This document shows, piece after piece, positions 6,791 through 16,070 of a stretch of 16,070 bases of DNA (its first letter is position 1; each line of letters opens with the position of its first letter). A model generated the notes under the pieces. That model did not search any database. It was not told where the DNA came from and worked only from the letters and a program-made list of their open reading frames with translations. The stretch is taken from contig JAGCPM010000115.1 of assembly GCA_017965685.1 (NCBI GenBank), positions 1 to 16,070 of the forward strand, in the 5' to 3' direction. Both the position numbers and the translations under genes were made by a program. Origin of the DNA: Kiritimatiellia bacterium (GTDB lineage: Bacteria; Verrucomicrobiota; Kiritimatiellia; RFP12; UBA1067).

Positions 6791-7825
6791 TCACCCCAGT
6801 TGCGAGAGAAACCTCATGTCGTTTTCGTAGAGCCACCTGATGTCGGGGATGCCGTATTTGATCATGGCGATCCTCTCTACTCCGAAACCGAAAGCGTAGC
6901 CGCTTACCTTTGCGGGGTCGTATGCGCCGTCCTTGCGGCGCGAATCGACGAATCCGAATACGCGCGGATCAACCATTCCCGCGCCAGCGACCTCTATCCA
7001 TCCTGACTGCTTGCAGACGTTGCAACCCTTGCCCTTGCAGACGTGGCACGTAAAGTCGACCTCAACGGAAGGCTCGGTGAACGGGAAGAAGTGGGGACGG
7101 AACCTGACCGTAACACCATCGCCCATCATCTCCTTTGCGAAGTATGCAAGTACGGATTTCAGATCGGCGAGGGAGACGGGCTTGGTATCCACGTAGAGGC
7201 CCTCGATTTGATGGAAGTTGGCGGAGTGGGTGGCGTCCGTCGTGTCGCGCCTGTAGGTGCGGCCCGGGCAAATCACCCTGACCGGCGGCGCACTCTGCTC
7301 CATCACTCTGATCTGGACCGGCGAGGTCTGGGTTCTCAAAAGGCAATCGTCACCGAACCAGAAAGTGTCGCTCCTATCCTGGGAAGGGTGGTGCGCGGGG
7401 GTGTTCAGTGCGGTGAAGTTGTGGAAGCGGTCCTCCAGCTCGGGGCCGTCGGCGACCGTGAAGCCAAGTCTGGAGAATATCGCGGCCGATTCCTCCATCA
7501 CGCGCGTGAGGGGGTGCTTTACGCCGAGGCTCCTCCACATTCCGGGGAGTGTAAGGTCGGCATCGACGCGCTTTTCGGAGCTTCCCGCACCGCCACCTTT
7601 GGCCGCGAGGGCGGCTTCGACTTCGGCGCGCCAAGATTGCACGGCCTTGCCGAATGCGGGACGCTCCTCCTTCGGGACGTCCTTCATCGCTTTTATGAGC
7701 GCCGGTATCGAGCCGTTGCGCCCCACATATTTTACACGCAACGATTCCACTCCCGCCGCATCCTGCGCGGCGGCTATTTCGGCAAGGCTCGCAGCCTTGG
7801 CGTTCTCGAGTTCTGCCAATGTCAT
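6791..7825 (-). CDS. pheS: Phenylalanine--tRNA ligase subunit alpha
   Basis: PheS is the catalytic class II subunit of the alpha2beta2 enzyme that charges tRNA-Phe. The 344-aa protein has the N-terminal helical coiled-coil arm (1-85), then the catalytic core with HPLTRVMEE (104-112) and NTPAHHPSQD (141-150). Motif 2 is in CPGRTYRRDTTDATHSANFH (186-205), and the substrate segment HFFPFTEPS (245-253) and motif 3 GFGVERIAMIKYGI (313-326) follow. Four cysteines in CHVCKGKGCNVC near residue 260 form a probable zinc knuckle found in part of the family. The start is supported by AGGAAG (7837-7832) 6 nt upstream. Usually pheT follows directly, but here corA does, so the beta subunit must be encoded elsewhere. 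Confidence 0.97.
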   Translation of the reverse strand: MTLAELENAKAASLAEIAAAQDAAGVESLRVKYVGRNGSIPALIKAMKDVPKEERPAFGKAVQSWRAEVEAALAAKGGGAGSSEKRVDADLTLPGMWRSLGVKHPLTRVMEESAAIFSRLGFTVADGPELEDRFHNFTALNTPAHHPSQDRSDTFWFGDDCLLRTQTSPVQIRVMEQSAPPVRVICPGRTYRRDTTDATHSANFHQIEGLYVDTKPVSLADLKSVLAYFAKEMMGDGVTVRFRPHFFPFTEPSVEVDFTCHVCKGKGCNVCKQSGWIEVAGAGMVDPRVFGFVDSRRKDGAYDPAKVSGYAFGFGVERIAMIKYGIPDIRWLYENDMRFLSQLG

Positions 7826-7850
7826 CTTCTACTTCCTCTGTGAACAAAAA

Positions 7851-7880
7851 AGTATATCAAATCCCACCCCTCGAAGTCAA
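7851..7880 (-). promoter_or_regulatory. Promoter of the pheS-corA-U32 operon
   Basis: On the minus strand TTGACT (7880-7875), an 18-bp spacer and TATACT (7856-7851) form a near-consensus promoter. The spacer holds GGGGTGGG followed by ATTTGA, matching the G-run plus TGA pattern of the other promoters here. Transcription should begin near 7844, about 19 nt before the pheS ATG. Read-through from prmA is also possible because no terminator is visible between the genes. Confidence 0.75.
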
Positions 7881-7906
7881 CCTCGCGTGCAGGCCGACGG
7901 ACGTCA

Positions 7907-8746
7907 TTAGTGGCGGAAGAGACCCGTAGTCCACTCTCCGAGTGTCTTGTGCGAGACTTCGATGAAGCCCTGGTCGGCGAACGCCTTTACGACTTCCGGA
8001 TAGAGTTCGTTCAGGATTCCGGAGGCGATAAGGTTCTTTTTCGCGTACGAAGCGACTTCGTCCGCAAATGCGATCAGGACTGGACCTAGTATGTTCGCGG
8101 CGACGGTGTCGGCGGGTTCGAACGGCGCCTTCATGCCCTTGCCGAGCGCGAACCGGAAATACGAAGCATGCGCGTTGTTGATGGCCGCGTTCTCCTCGGC
8201 GACGGGAATCGTCTCCTCGTCGATGTCGAAGCCCACGACGGGAGAATATCCCAGAAGCGATGCCGCGATTGAGAGGATGCCCGAGCCGGAGCCCATGTCG
8301 AGGAACGACCCTTCATGCGGCAGTTCGTCGATAAACTGAAGACACGCCTTGGTCGTTTCGTGCTTGCCGGTGCCGAACGCGAGGCCCGGATCGAGAGTAA
8401 TGACGATTTCGTCCCGATTGGAATCGGGCAAAGGCTCCCAGACGGGATGCAGGATTATGTGCGGCGAGGCGTGCTCGGTCTTGAAATGCCGGCGGTAGCT
8501 GAGCTTCCAGTCCTCGTCCGCGATTGCGACCGTCCGAACCTCCGCCTTGGTGCCGACGATTTCCAGCGCGCGCGAAAGGGCTTCGCGCGATTCCTCGGCC
8601 CGATCGTCCTCGGGGAAGAATATCTGCACCTCGGCGAGCGGTTTCTCGACGTCGCGGTACGAGGACAGAATAAAATCCCCTCCGTCGAATACTTCGAAGA
8701 GGGGATTCACGAAGCGCTCTTCGAGAGCGCAGAAGGTTTTGTTCAC
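7907..8746 (-). CDS. prmA: Ribosomal protein L11 methyltransferase
   Basis: PrmA transfers methyl groups from S-adenosylmethionine to ribosomal protein L11. The 279-aa protein has the usual two domains: an N-terminal substrate-recognition domain (1-75) and a Rossmann methyltransferase domain. Diagnostic motifs are DPGLAFGTGKHETT (119-132), the SAM-binding LDMGSGSGIL (149-158), GFDID (172-176) and ANILGPVL (207-214), which corresponds to the catalytic-site NIL motif. The start is a GTG at 8746 that overlaps the stop of the upstream 71-aa gene as GTGA. A longer in-frame reading from an upstream ATG is low complexity and only shadows that gene. Two unrelated neighbours thus appear translationally coupled. 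Confidence 0.95.
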   Translation of the reverse strand: MNKTFCALEERFVNPLFEVFDGGDFILSSYRDVEKPLAEVQIFFPEDDRAEESREALSRALEIVGTKAEVRTVAIADEDWKLSYRRHFKTEHASPHIILHPVWEPLPDSNRDEIVITLDPGLAFGTGKHETTKACLQFIDELPHEGSFLDMGSGSGILSIAASLLGYSPVVGFDIDEETIPVAEENAAINNAHASYFRFALGKGMKAPFEPADTVAANILGPVLIAFADEVASYAKKNLIASGILNELYPEVVKAFADQGFIEVSHKTLGEWTTGLFRH

Positions 8747-8958
8747 TTCGCCGCCTTCTTGGCGACAAGCTTCTTGACGACGGTCGGGCGCTGAACCAGG
8801 ACGCGAACCTCCTCGTCGCCCATGCGCTTGACCTCCGCCTCGTCCATGCCGAACTTCACAAGACGCGAACGCTGCGCCTTGTTTTTGCGCGCCTTGCCGG
8901 CGGGCGTCTTGCACGGACGGACATGCGATTCCTTCCGGAGTGTGCGGCCTGTACCCAT
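8743..8958 (-). CDS. Small basic protein of unknown function
   Basis: This 71-aa protein is not one I recognise. It contains 21 Lys/Arg residues. Residues 1-34 are strongly basic (MGTGRTLRKESHVRP, GKARKNKAQRSR), residues 35-55 are an acidic helical segment (GMDEAEVKRMGDEE), and the end is again Lys/Ala-rich (KKLVAKKAAK). There is no membrane segment or signal peptide. The start has AAGG 7 nt upstream (8969-8966). The gene begins 25 nt after the tRNA, within the same transcript, and its stop overlaps the GTG of prmA. The base composition and the position between a tRNA and a ribosomal-protein methyltransferase suggest an RNA- or ribosome-associated protein. That is inference only. Confidence 0.75.
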   Translation of the reverse strand: MGTGRTLRKESHVRPCKTPAGKARKNKAQRSRLVKFGMDEAEVKRMGDEEVRVLVQRPTVVKKLVAKKAAK

Positions 8959-8983
8959 TTTGTTGCCTTGCCTTTCCTTATTG

Positions 8984-9060
8984 TGGTGGACCAGGGGGGA
9001 TTTGAACCCACGACCCAGGGATTATGAGTCCCTTGCTCTGACCGACTGAGCTACTGGTCC
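8984..9060 (-). tRNA. tRNA with CAU anticodon (elongator Met or Ile2)
   Basis: A complete 77-nt cloverleaf reads on the minus strand, with CCA encoded. The acceptor stem GGACCAG pairs with CTGGTCC, the D stem is GCTC/GAGC, and the anticodon stem AGGGA/TCCCT encloses CTCATAA with anticodon CAT. The T loop is TTCAAAT. It is not the initiator, because positions 1 and 72 pair (G:C) and the anticodon stem lacks the three adjacent G:C pairs next to the loop. The C4:G69 and C5:G68 pairs are TilS-recognition features in E. coli, so lysidine-modified tRNA-Ile2 is a real alternative to elongator Met. The T stem has a U50-C64 mismatch. A promoter lies just upstream. Confidence 0.95.
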
Positions 9061-9076
9061 ATGAAAAACGGAGCAT

Positions 9077-9106
9077 AGTATATCATATTTTCCCCCTTGC
9101 GCGCAA
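9077..9106 (-). promoter_or_regulatory. Promoter of the tRNA / basic protein / prmA unit
   Basis: On the minus strand TTGCGC (9106-9101), an 18-bp spacer with five G and an A-rich segment, and TATACT (9082-9077) place the start of transcription near 9070, about 10 nt before the tRNA. The spacer closely resembles that of the galE promoter. The -35 shares a 10-bp palindrome with the divergent rpoB promoter. Confidence 0.75.
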
Positions 9107-9126
9107 GAGGGTATTTTTGATATACT
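9097..9126 (+). promoter_or_regulatory. rpoB promoter P1
   Basis: TTGCGC (9097-9102), an 18-bp spacer containing GAGGG and ending in TTTTTGA, and TATACT (9121-9126) mirror the divergent tRNA promoter exactly in spacing. Transcription near 9133 would give an rpoB leader of about 115 nt. Confidence 0.7.
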
Positions 9127-9161
9127 ATACACCCTAACCCGAAATGCGGACAGTTAACAAA

Positions 9162-9176
9162 GTGGTCGCTTACCAC
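9162..9176 (+). other. rpoB leader hairpin 1
   Basis: GTGGT (9162-9166) pairs with ACCAC (9172-9176) around a 5-nt loop. With a two-base bulge the flanking AA and TT extend the stem. It would be present only in transcripts from P1. No function is assigned. Confidence 0.3.
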
Positions 9177-9177
9177 A

Positions 9178-9203
9178 CTTCAGGCGCGTTCATTGGGCTG
9201 AAG
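9178..9203 (+). other. rpoB leader hairpin 2
   Basis: CTTCAG (9178-9183) and CTGAAG (9198-9203) are perfect complements separated by 14 nt. At the DNA level this inverted repeat sits directly upstream of the TATAAT of P2, so it could be a protein-binding operator or a leader structure. Neither is proven. Confidence 0.35.
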
Positions 9204-9209
9204 TATAAT
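9204..9209 (+). promoter_or_regulatory. rpoB promoter P2 (-10 element)
   Basis: A consensus TATAAT stands 38 bp before the rpoB ATG, implying a start near 9216 and a leader of about 32 nt. No convincing -35 is seen 16-18 bp upstream; this stretch is GC-rich and partly occupied by the CTTCAG/CTGAAG inverted repeat. The promoter may need an activator or may be spurious. Confidence 0.4.
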
Positions 9210-9247
9210 CCATTTCGAAGAAAAACACAAAAACACAAGGCGGAAAC

Positions 9248-12200
9248 ATGAGCGCAGAACGCAAAATGTTCGGCAAGTTGCAGAGTGCCTCGGGCAATCT
9301 GCCAGACTTGATTGACATACAGACAGGGGCGTACGAGGATTTCCTTCAGTCGAACGTCCCGCCGCAGAAACGCGAGGACAAGGGCCTGCAGGCGATATTC
9401 AGGGAAATCTTCCCTGTCGTCAGCTATGACGGCCGCTACAGTATCGACTTCGTCAAATACGACCTCAGGGAGCCGAAGAAGGGCTACCTGCAGGCTCTCA
9501 TAGACGGAGAGACGTACTCTAGAGGCCTTTTCGCGACATTCCGCCTAAAGGATGGCGACGATGTGCGCGAGGAGGACGTTTTTATGGGCGAGATGCCCGT
9601 GATGACTCCTGATGGCGCGTTCGTCATTAATGGCGCCGAGCGCGTAATCGTGTCGCAGTTGCACCGCTCGCCGGGCATCTCGACCGAGCGCCAGGTCCAT
9701 GCGAACGGCCAGGAGCTCCTTTCCGTAAGGATCATCCCCGACCGCGGCAACTGGATCGAGGTGATGTTCGACACGAATGACATCATGTGGTGCTTCATGG
9801 ACCAGAGGCGCAGGAGGAGGAAATTCTACGCCACGACCCTCCTCAGGGCGTTCGGACATGGTTCCGACGAGGCGGTCATGAGCCTCTTCTACGAGTTCAA
9901 GACGCTGCCTACAAAGGGCAAGTACACAGACAAGGATCTCCACCTGATGGTGATGAAAGACGACCTCATCGACACGGAGTCGCAGGCCGTTCTCGCCAGG
10001 CGCTTTGACCCCGTGACCCCCGCCCAGATGGCGCAGTTCGCGGCGGCGGGCATAGCCGAGGTAGAGGTTGTCGACGTATCTTCCGACAACGGAACGCTCA
10101 TCAAGACCCTCCGCGAGGACGCGAAGGCCGGAATCCGCAACGAGGAGGACGCTCTAAAGGAAGTGTACCGCAGGATGAGGCCGGGCGATCCGCCCACGAC
10201 CTCCAATGCGCGCCAGCTCATGCACAGGATGTTCTTTGAGCGCGCGCACTATGATCTCGGGCTCGTAGGCCGCCACAAGATCAACAAGAGGCTCGGTCTC
10301 GACGGTCTTGTCGACGAAAACCTCAGGACTCTTCAGGAAGGCGGCACGGACGTGATCGAGGCAATCCGCCTTCTATTGAGGATATACGTCGGCAAGGACG
10401 TGGTGGATGACATCGACCACCTCGGCAACAGACGCGTGAGGACGGCCGGCGAGCTTCTCGAGAACCAGTGCCGCGTCGGTCTCGCCCGCACCGAGAGGCT
10501 GATCCGCGAGCGCATGACGATACACGACCCCAACTCCGGCGCGCTCACGCCGAGCAGGCTTGTGAATTCGAAGACGTTCAGCGCGGTGGTGATGGACTTC
10601 TTCGCGAGGAGCCAGCTTTCGCAGTTCATGGACCAGACGAACCCTCTTTCGGCCCTCGCCCACAAGAGGCGCCTTTCCGCGCTCGGTCCCGGCGGTCTCA
10701 GCCGCGAAAGGGCGGGCTTCGAGGTCCGCGACGTGCATCCTTCGCACTACGGACGCATCTGCCCGATTGAAACGCCAGAAGGCCCGAACATCGGTCTCAT
10801 TTCGTCCCTCGGTATCTACGCCAAGATCAACGAGTACGGCTTCATCGAGACGCCCTACAGGAAGGTCGTGGACGGCCGTGTCACGGACCAGATCGAATAT
10901 CTTGCCGCAGACACGGAGGAGCAGTATGTAATCGCGCAGGCCAACGCGCCTCTCACTGCGGGCGGACGTTTCGCCGACAAACTCGTGACCTGTCGCCACA
11001 AGACGGAGTTCTGCGACAAGCCAGCATCCGAGGTCCAGTACATCGACGTGGCGCCGATGCAGGTGATTTCTATCGCTGCAGGTCTCATTCCGTTCCTTGA
11101 GCATGACGACGCAAACCGCGCGCTCATGGGCGCAAACATGATGAGGCAGGGTGTGCCGCTGATGACTACTGAAAGGCCGTATGTCGGAACCGGTCTTGAA
11201 GGAGTCTCCGCTCGCGACAGCCAGGTTATCGTAACCGCCCTCGCGGACGGAATCGTTGCGTACGTCTCCGCCGAGTTCATAATCGTGACGAAGGACGGCA
11301 AGCTTCCCGCAGGCGACGCGCAGTTCGCGCACGATCCAGAGAACGGCGTGTGGAGGTATGACCTCCAGAAGTTCCGCCGCTGCAATTCCGGAACCTGCTT
11401 CAACCAGAAGCCGACCGTCAGGAAGGGCGACAAGGTCAAGTTTGGTGACTGCATAGCCGACGGTCCCGCGACCGACCAGGGCGAACTCGCCCTCGGCAAG
11501 AACCTTCTCGTGGCGTTCATGAGCTGGAGGGGCTACAACTTCGAAGACGCGATTCTCATCAACGAGAGGTGCGTGCGCGAGGATATGCTCACGTCGCTGC
11601 ACATTGTCACCTTCGAGTGCAGCGCCCGCGACACAAAGCTTGGTCCCGAGGAGATTACTCGCGATATCCCGAATGTCAGTGAGGACGCGCTCAAGAACCT
11701 CGGTCCGGACGGCATCATCCGCGTCGGCGCTGAGGTCAAGCCCGGCGATATACTCGTCGGCAAGATTACGCCCAAGGGCGAGACGGAACTCCTGCCCGAG
11801 GAAAGGCTCTTGAGGGCTATTTTCGGCGAGAAGGCCGCCGATGTCAAGGATACCTCGCTCACCGTTCCGCCGGGAACGACAGGCGTCGTGATGAGCGTCC
11901 AGGTCTCCACCTCGAACGCCGCTGCATCCGATGACCGCGAGGAGGATAAGGCCAGCAAGAAGGCCAAGAAGGCCGCCGAGAAGCGTCGCAAGGAGCAGCT
12001 ATCCAAGCTTGAGCGCGAACTGACCGGCAAACTTGCCGACGAGCTTCAGGACGAGAAGCTGCCTTGCGACGTCACCGACACGGTCACTGGGGACACGATA
12101 CTACCGGCCAACAAGAGGATAAAGAAGAGCCAGCTCGCGGTGCTTTCCAAGGCGCACTCTCACTGGGATGCGGGCGACGGCCCCGTGCGCGACAAGATCG

Positions 12201-13168
12201 CGACGATCATGGATCCGTTCGAAATGGAGTTCGCGTCCATTGAAGACGCGGCCGAGGAAGATGGCGGTCTCTTCGGCGATCTCACCGGCGAAGGCGAGAT
12301 CGTCAAGTCGGTCCGTGTGTACCTCGTCGACAAGAAGAACCTCTCGGTCGGCGACAAAATGGCCGGCCGCCACGGAAACAAGGGTGTCGTTTCGCGTATT
12401 TTGCCGAGCTGCGACATGCCGTTCCTGCCGGACGGAAGGCCGGTCGACATAGTGCTGAACCCGCTGGGCGTGCCTTCGCGCATGAACCTCGGGCAGTTGT
12501 TCGAGACGTATCTCGGCCTCGCCTGCCGCTATCTCGGCTTCCACGCCGCGACTCCCGTGTTCGACGGCGTCGAGGAAACGGAAATCGACGCGCTCCTCAA
12601 GCAGGCGCGCAAGGTGCAGGAGAAGGAGGAGGGCGCTCAGAGCTGGATCACGCCCGAGGGCAAGACGGTCCTTTACGATGGCCTCACCGGCGAACCTTTC
12701 GCGCAGAAGGTTGTGGTCGGTGTCATCTACATGCTGAAGCTCCACCACCTCGTAACCGACAAGATGCATGCCCGCGCAATCGGCCCGTACTCGCTTGTCA
12801 CGCAGCAGCCGCTCGGCGGCAAGGCTCAGCTTGGCGGCCAGAGGATGGGCGAAATGGAGGTGTGGGCCCTCGAAGCTTACGGCGTGGCCTACGCCCTGCA
12901 GGAGCTCCTCACGGTCAAGTCCGACGATGTGAACGGCCGAACCAGGATATACGAGTCCATCGTGAAGGGCACGAACGTGCTCGAGTCTGGGATGCCTGAA
13001 TCGTTCTCTGTGCTCATCCACGAACTCCGCGGCCTCTGCCTCGACACCCAGCTTCTGGGCGGCGAGGTCGAGAAGCGCAAGAAGTCCGATCGTGGCGCGA
13101 AGGCTGCCGCACAGACCGCCGACGCGGTCGTTTCCGACGATCTGCTCGCCGGCGCGCTCAACCTCTAA
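9248..13168 (+). CDS. rpoB: DNA-directed RNA polymerase subunit beta
   Basis: RpoB forms half of the RNA polymerase active-site cleft. The 1306-aa protein is full length. Clear landmarks are GEMPVMTPDGAFVINGAERV (114-133), the rifampicin region SQLSQFMDQTNPLSALAHKR (455-474), HYGRICPIETPEGPNIGLI (500-518), SWRGYNFEDAILINE (759-773), the flap region LLRAIFGEKAADVKD (854-868) and GDKMAGRHGNKG (1035-1046). The C-terminus has GGQRMGEMEVWALEAYG (1196-1212). A Lys/Ala/Glu-rich charged insertion lies after the flap at about 895-925. E. coli Asn518 corresponds to Thr464, while the other main rifampicin-contact residues (D462, H472, R475, S477) are kept. The start has AAGG at 9237-9240. The rplKAJL genes that often precede rpoB are absent; a divergent tRNA is the neighbour. 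rpoC follows after 27 bp. Confidence 0.98.
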   Translation: MSAERKMFGKLQSASGNLPDLIDIQTGAYEDFLQSNVPPQKREDKGLQAIFREIFPVVSYDGRYSIDFVKYDLREPKKGYLQALIDGETYSRGLFATFRLKDGDDVREEDVFMGEMPVMTPDGAFVINGAERVIVSQLHRSPGISTERQVHANGQELLSVRIIPDRGNWIEVMFDTNDIMWCFMDQRRRRRKFYATTLLRAFGHGSDEAVMSLFYEFKTLPTKGKYTDKDLHLMVMKDDLIDTESQAVLARRFDPVTPAQMAQFAAAGIAEVEVVDVSSDNGTLIKTLREDAKAGIRNEEDALKEVYRRMRPGDPPTTSNARQLMHRMFFERAHYDLGLVGRHKINKRLGLDGLVDENLRTLQEGGTDVIEAIRLLLRIYVGKDVVDDIDHLGNRRVRTAGELLENQCRVGLARTERLIRERMTIHDPNSGALTPSRLVNSKTFSAVVMDFFARSQLSQFMDQTNPLSALAHKRRLSALGPGGLSRERAGFEVRDVHPSHYGRICPIETPEGPNIGLISSLGIYAKINEYGFIETPYRKVVDGRVTDQIEYLAADTEEQYVIAQANAPLTAGGRFADKLVTCRHKTEFCDKPASEVQYIDVAPMQVISIAAGLIPFLEHDDANRALMGANMMRQGVPLMTTERPYVGTGLEGVSARDSQVIVTALADGIVAYVSAEFIIVTKDGKLPAGDAQFAHDPENGVWRYDLQKFRRCNSGTCFNQKPTVRKGDKVKFGDCIADGPATDQGELALGKNLLVAFMSWRGYNFEDAILINERCVREDMLTSLHIVTFECSARDTKLGPEEITRDIPNVSEDALKNLGPDGIIRVGAEVKPGDILVGKITPKGETELLPEERLLRAIFGEKAADVKDTSLTVPPGTTGVVMSVQVSTSNAAASDDREEDKASKKAKKAAEKRRKEQLSKLERELTGKLADELQDEKLPCDVTDTVTGDTILPANKRIKKSQLAVLSKAHSHWDAGDGPVRDKIATIMDPFEMEFASIEDAAEEDGGLFGDLTGEGEIVKSVRVYLVDKKNLSVGDKMAGRHGNKGVVSRILPSCDMPFLPDGRPVDIVLNPLGVPSRMNLGQLFETYLGLACRYLGFHAATPVFDGVEETEIDALLKQARKVQEKEEGAQSWITPEGKTVLYDGLTGEPFAQKVVVGVIYMLKLHHLVTDKMHARAIGPYSLVTQQPLGGKAQLGGQRMGEMEVWALEAYGVAYALQELLTVKSDDVNGRTRIYESIVKGTNVLESGMPESFSVLIHELRGLCLDTQLLGGEVEKRKKSDRGAKAAAQTADAVVSDDLLAGALNL

Positions 13169-13195
13169 TCTGGAATTCCGAAACGGAGACAATCA

Positions 13196-16070
<2,875 letters not shown>

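Noticed and set aside
8747..8914. 56-residue extension of PrmA
   Set aside because: It is a Gly/Arg/Gln-rich shadow of the 71-aa gene. The GTG at the GTGA overlap matches the normal PrmA length.
9092..9118. Possible intrinsic terminator: GC-rich inverted repeat followed by TATTTTT
   Set aside because: Genes on both sides point away from it, so no transcript would arrive to be terminated. Its centre fits the shared -35 of two divergent promoters better.
10373..11602. Long open frame of 409 codons antisense to rpoB
   Set aside because: It has no recognisable domain or ribosome binding site and arises from the codon bias of rpoB on the other strand.
12101..13192. Open frame of 363 codons antisense to the 3' part of rpoB
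   Set aside because: Same cause: composition-driven shadow of a certain gene, with no promoter or domain.

Overview
The window is a bacterial chromosomal segment of fairly high GC, densely packed with housekeeping genes and showing no sign of mobile DNA, CRISPR or phage. The gene content, the form of RpoB/RpoC, the short abutting operons and the AT-rich promoter cores set in GC-rich DNA suggest an uncultured member of the PVC group, perhaps Kiritimatiellota. That placement is an inference from gene style and has not been tested by a search.

Layout, left to right. Positions 1-1320 (minus strand) hold the 5' part of an unidentified gene, possibly a family-4 uracil-DNA glycosylase. It is translationally coupled to galE, which has its own promoter. 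Positions 1318-4120 (minus) form a tight operon in the order FtsB/DivIC-like protein, membrane metalloprotease-like protein, lgt, holA. Its start codons abut or overlap the preceding stops, and its promoter lies so close to the first ATG that the mRNA is probably leaderless. Positions 4120-4598 (plus) carry a small stand-alone glycogen-binding-domain protein with a Lys/Ala/Pro-rich tail, driven by a promoter that diverges from the ftsB operon.

Positions 4591-9106 (minus) are mostly about translation: a CAU-anticodon tRNA, a 71-aa basic protein, prmA, then from a second promoter pheS, a CorA-type transporter and a U32-family protein. Positions 9097-16070 (plus) hold rpoB and the first 958 codons of rpoC. 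They are expressed from promoters in the short gap next to the divergent tRNA and have no rplJL upstream.

No obvious new defence or metabolic system is present. The most interesting signals are regulatory. Several promoters share a TATACT -10 preceded by TGA or a close variant, a -35 of TTGCGC or TTGACT, and in most cases a run of G in the spacer. Between the tRNA and rpoB two such promoters are arranged back to back around one palindromic -35. Other points of interest are the probable leaderless ftsB-like mRNA, the membrane protease lodged between divisome and lipoprotein genes, the tailed glycogen-binding protein, the unknown basic protein coupled to prmA, and pheS lacking an adjacent pheT.
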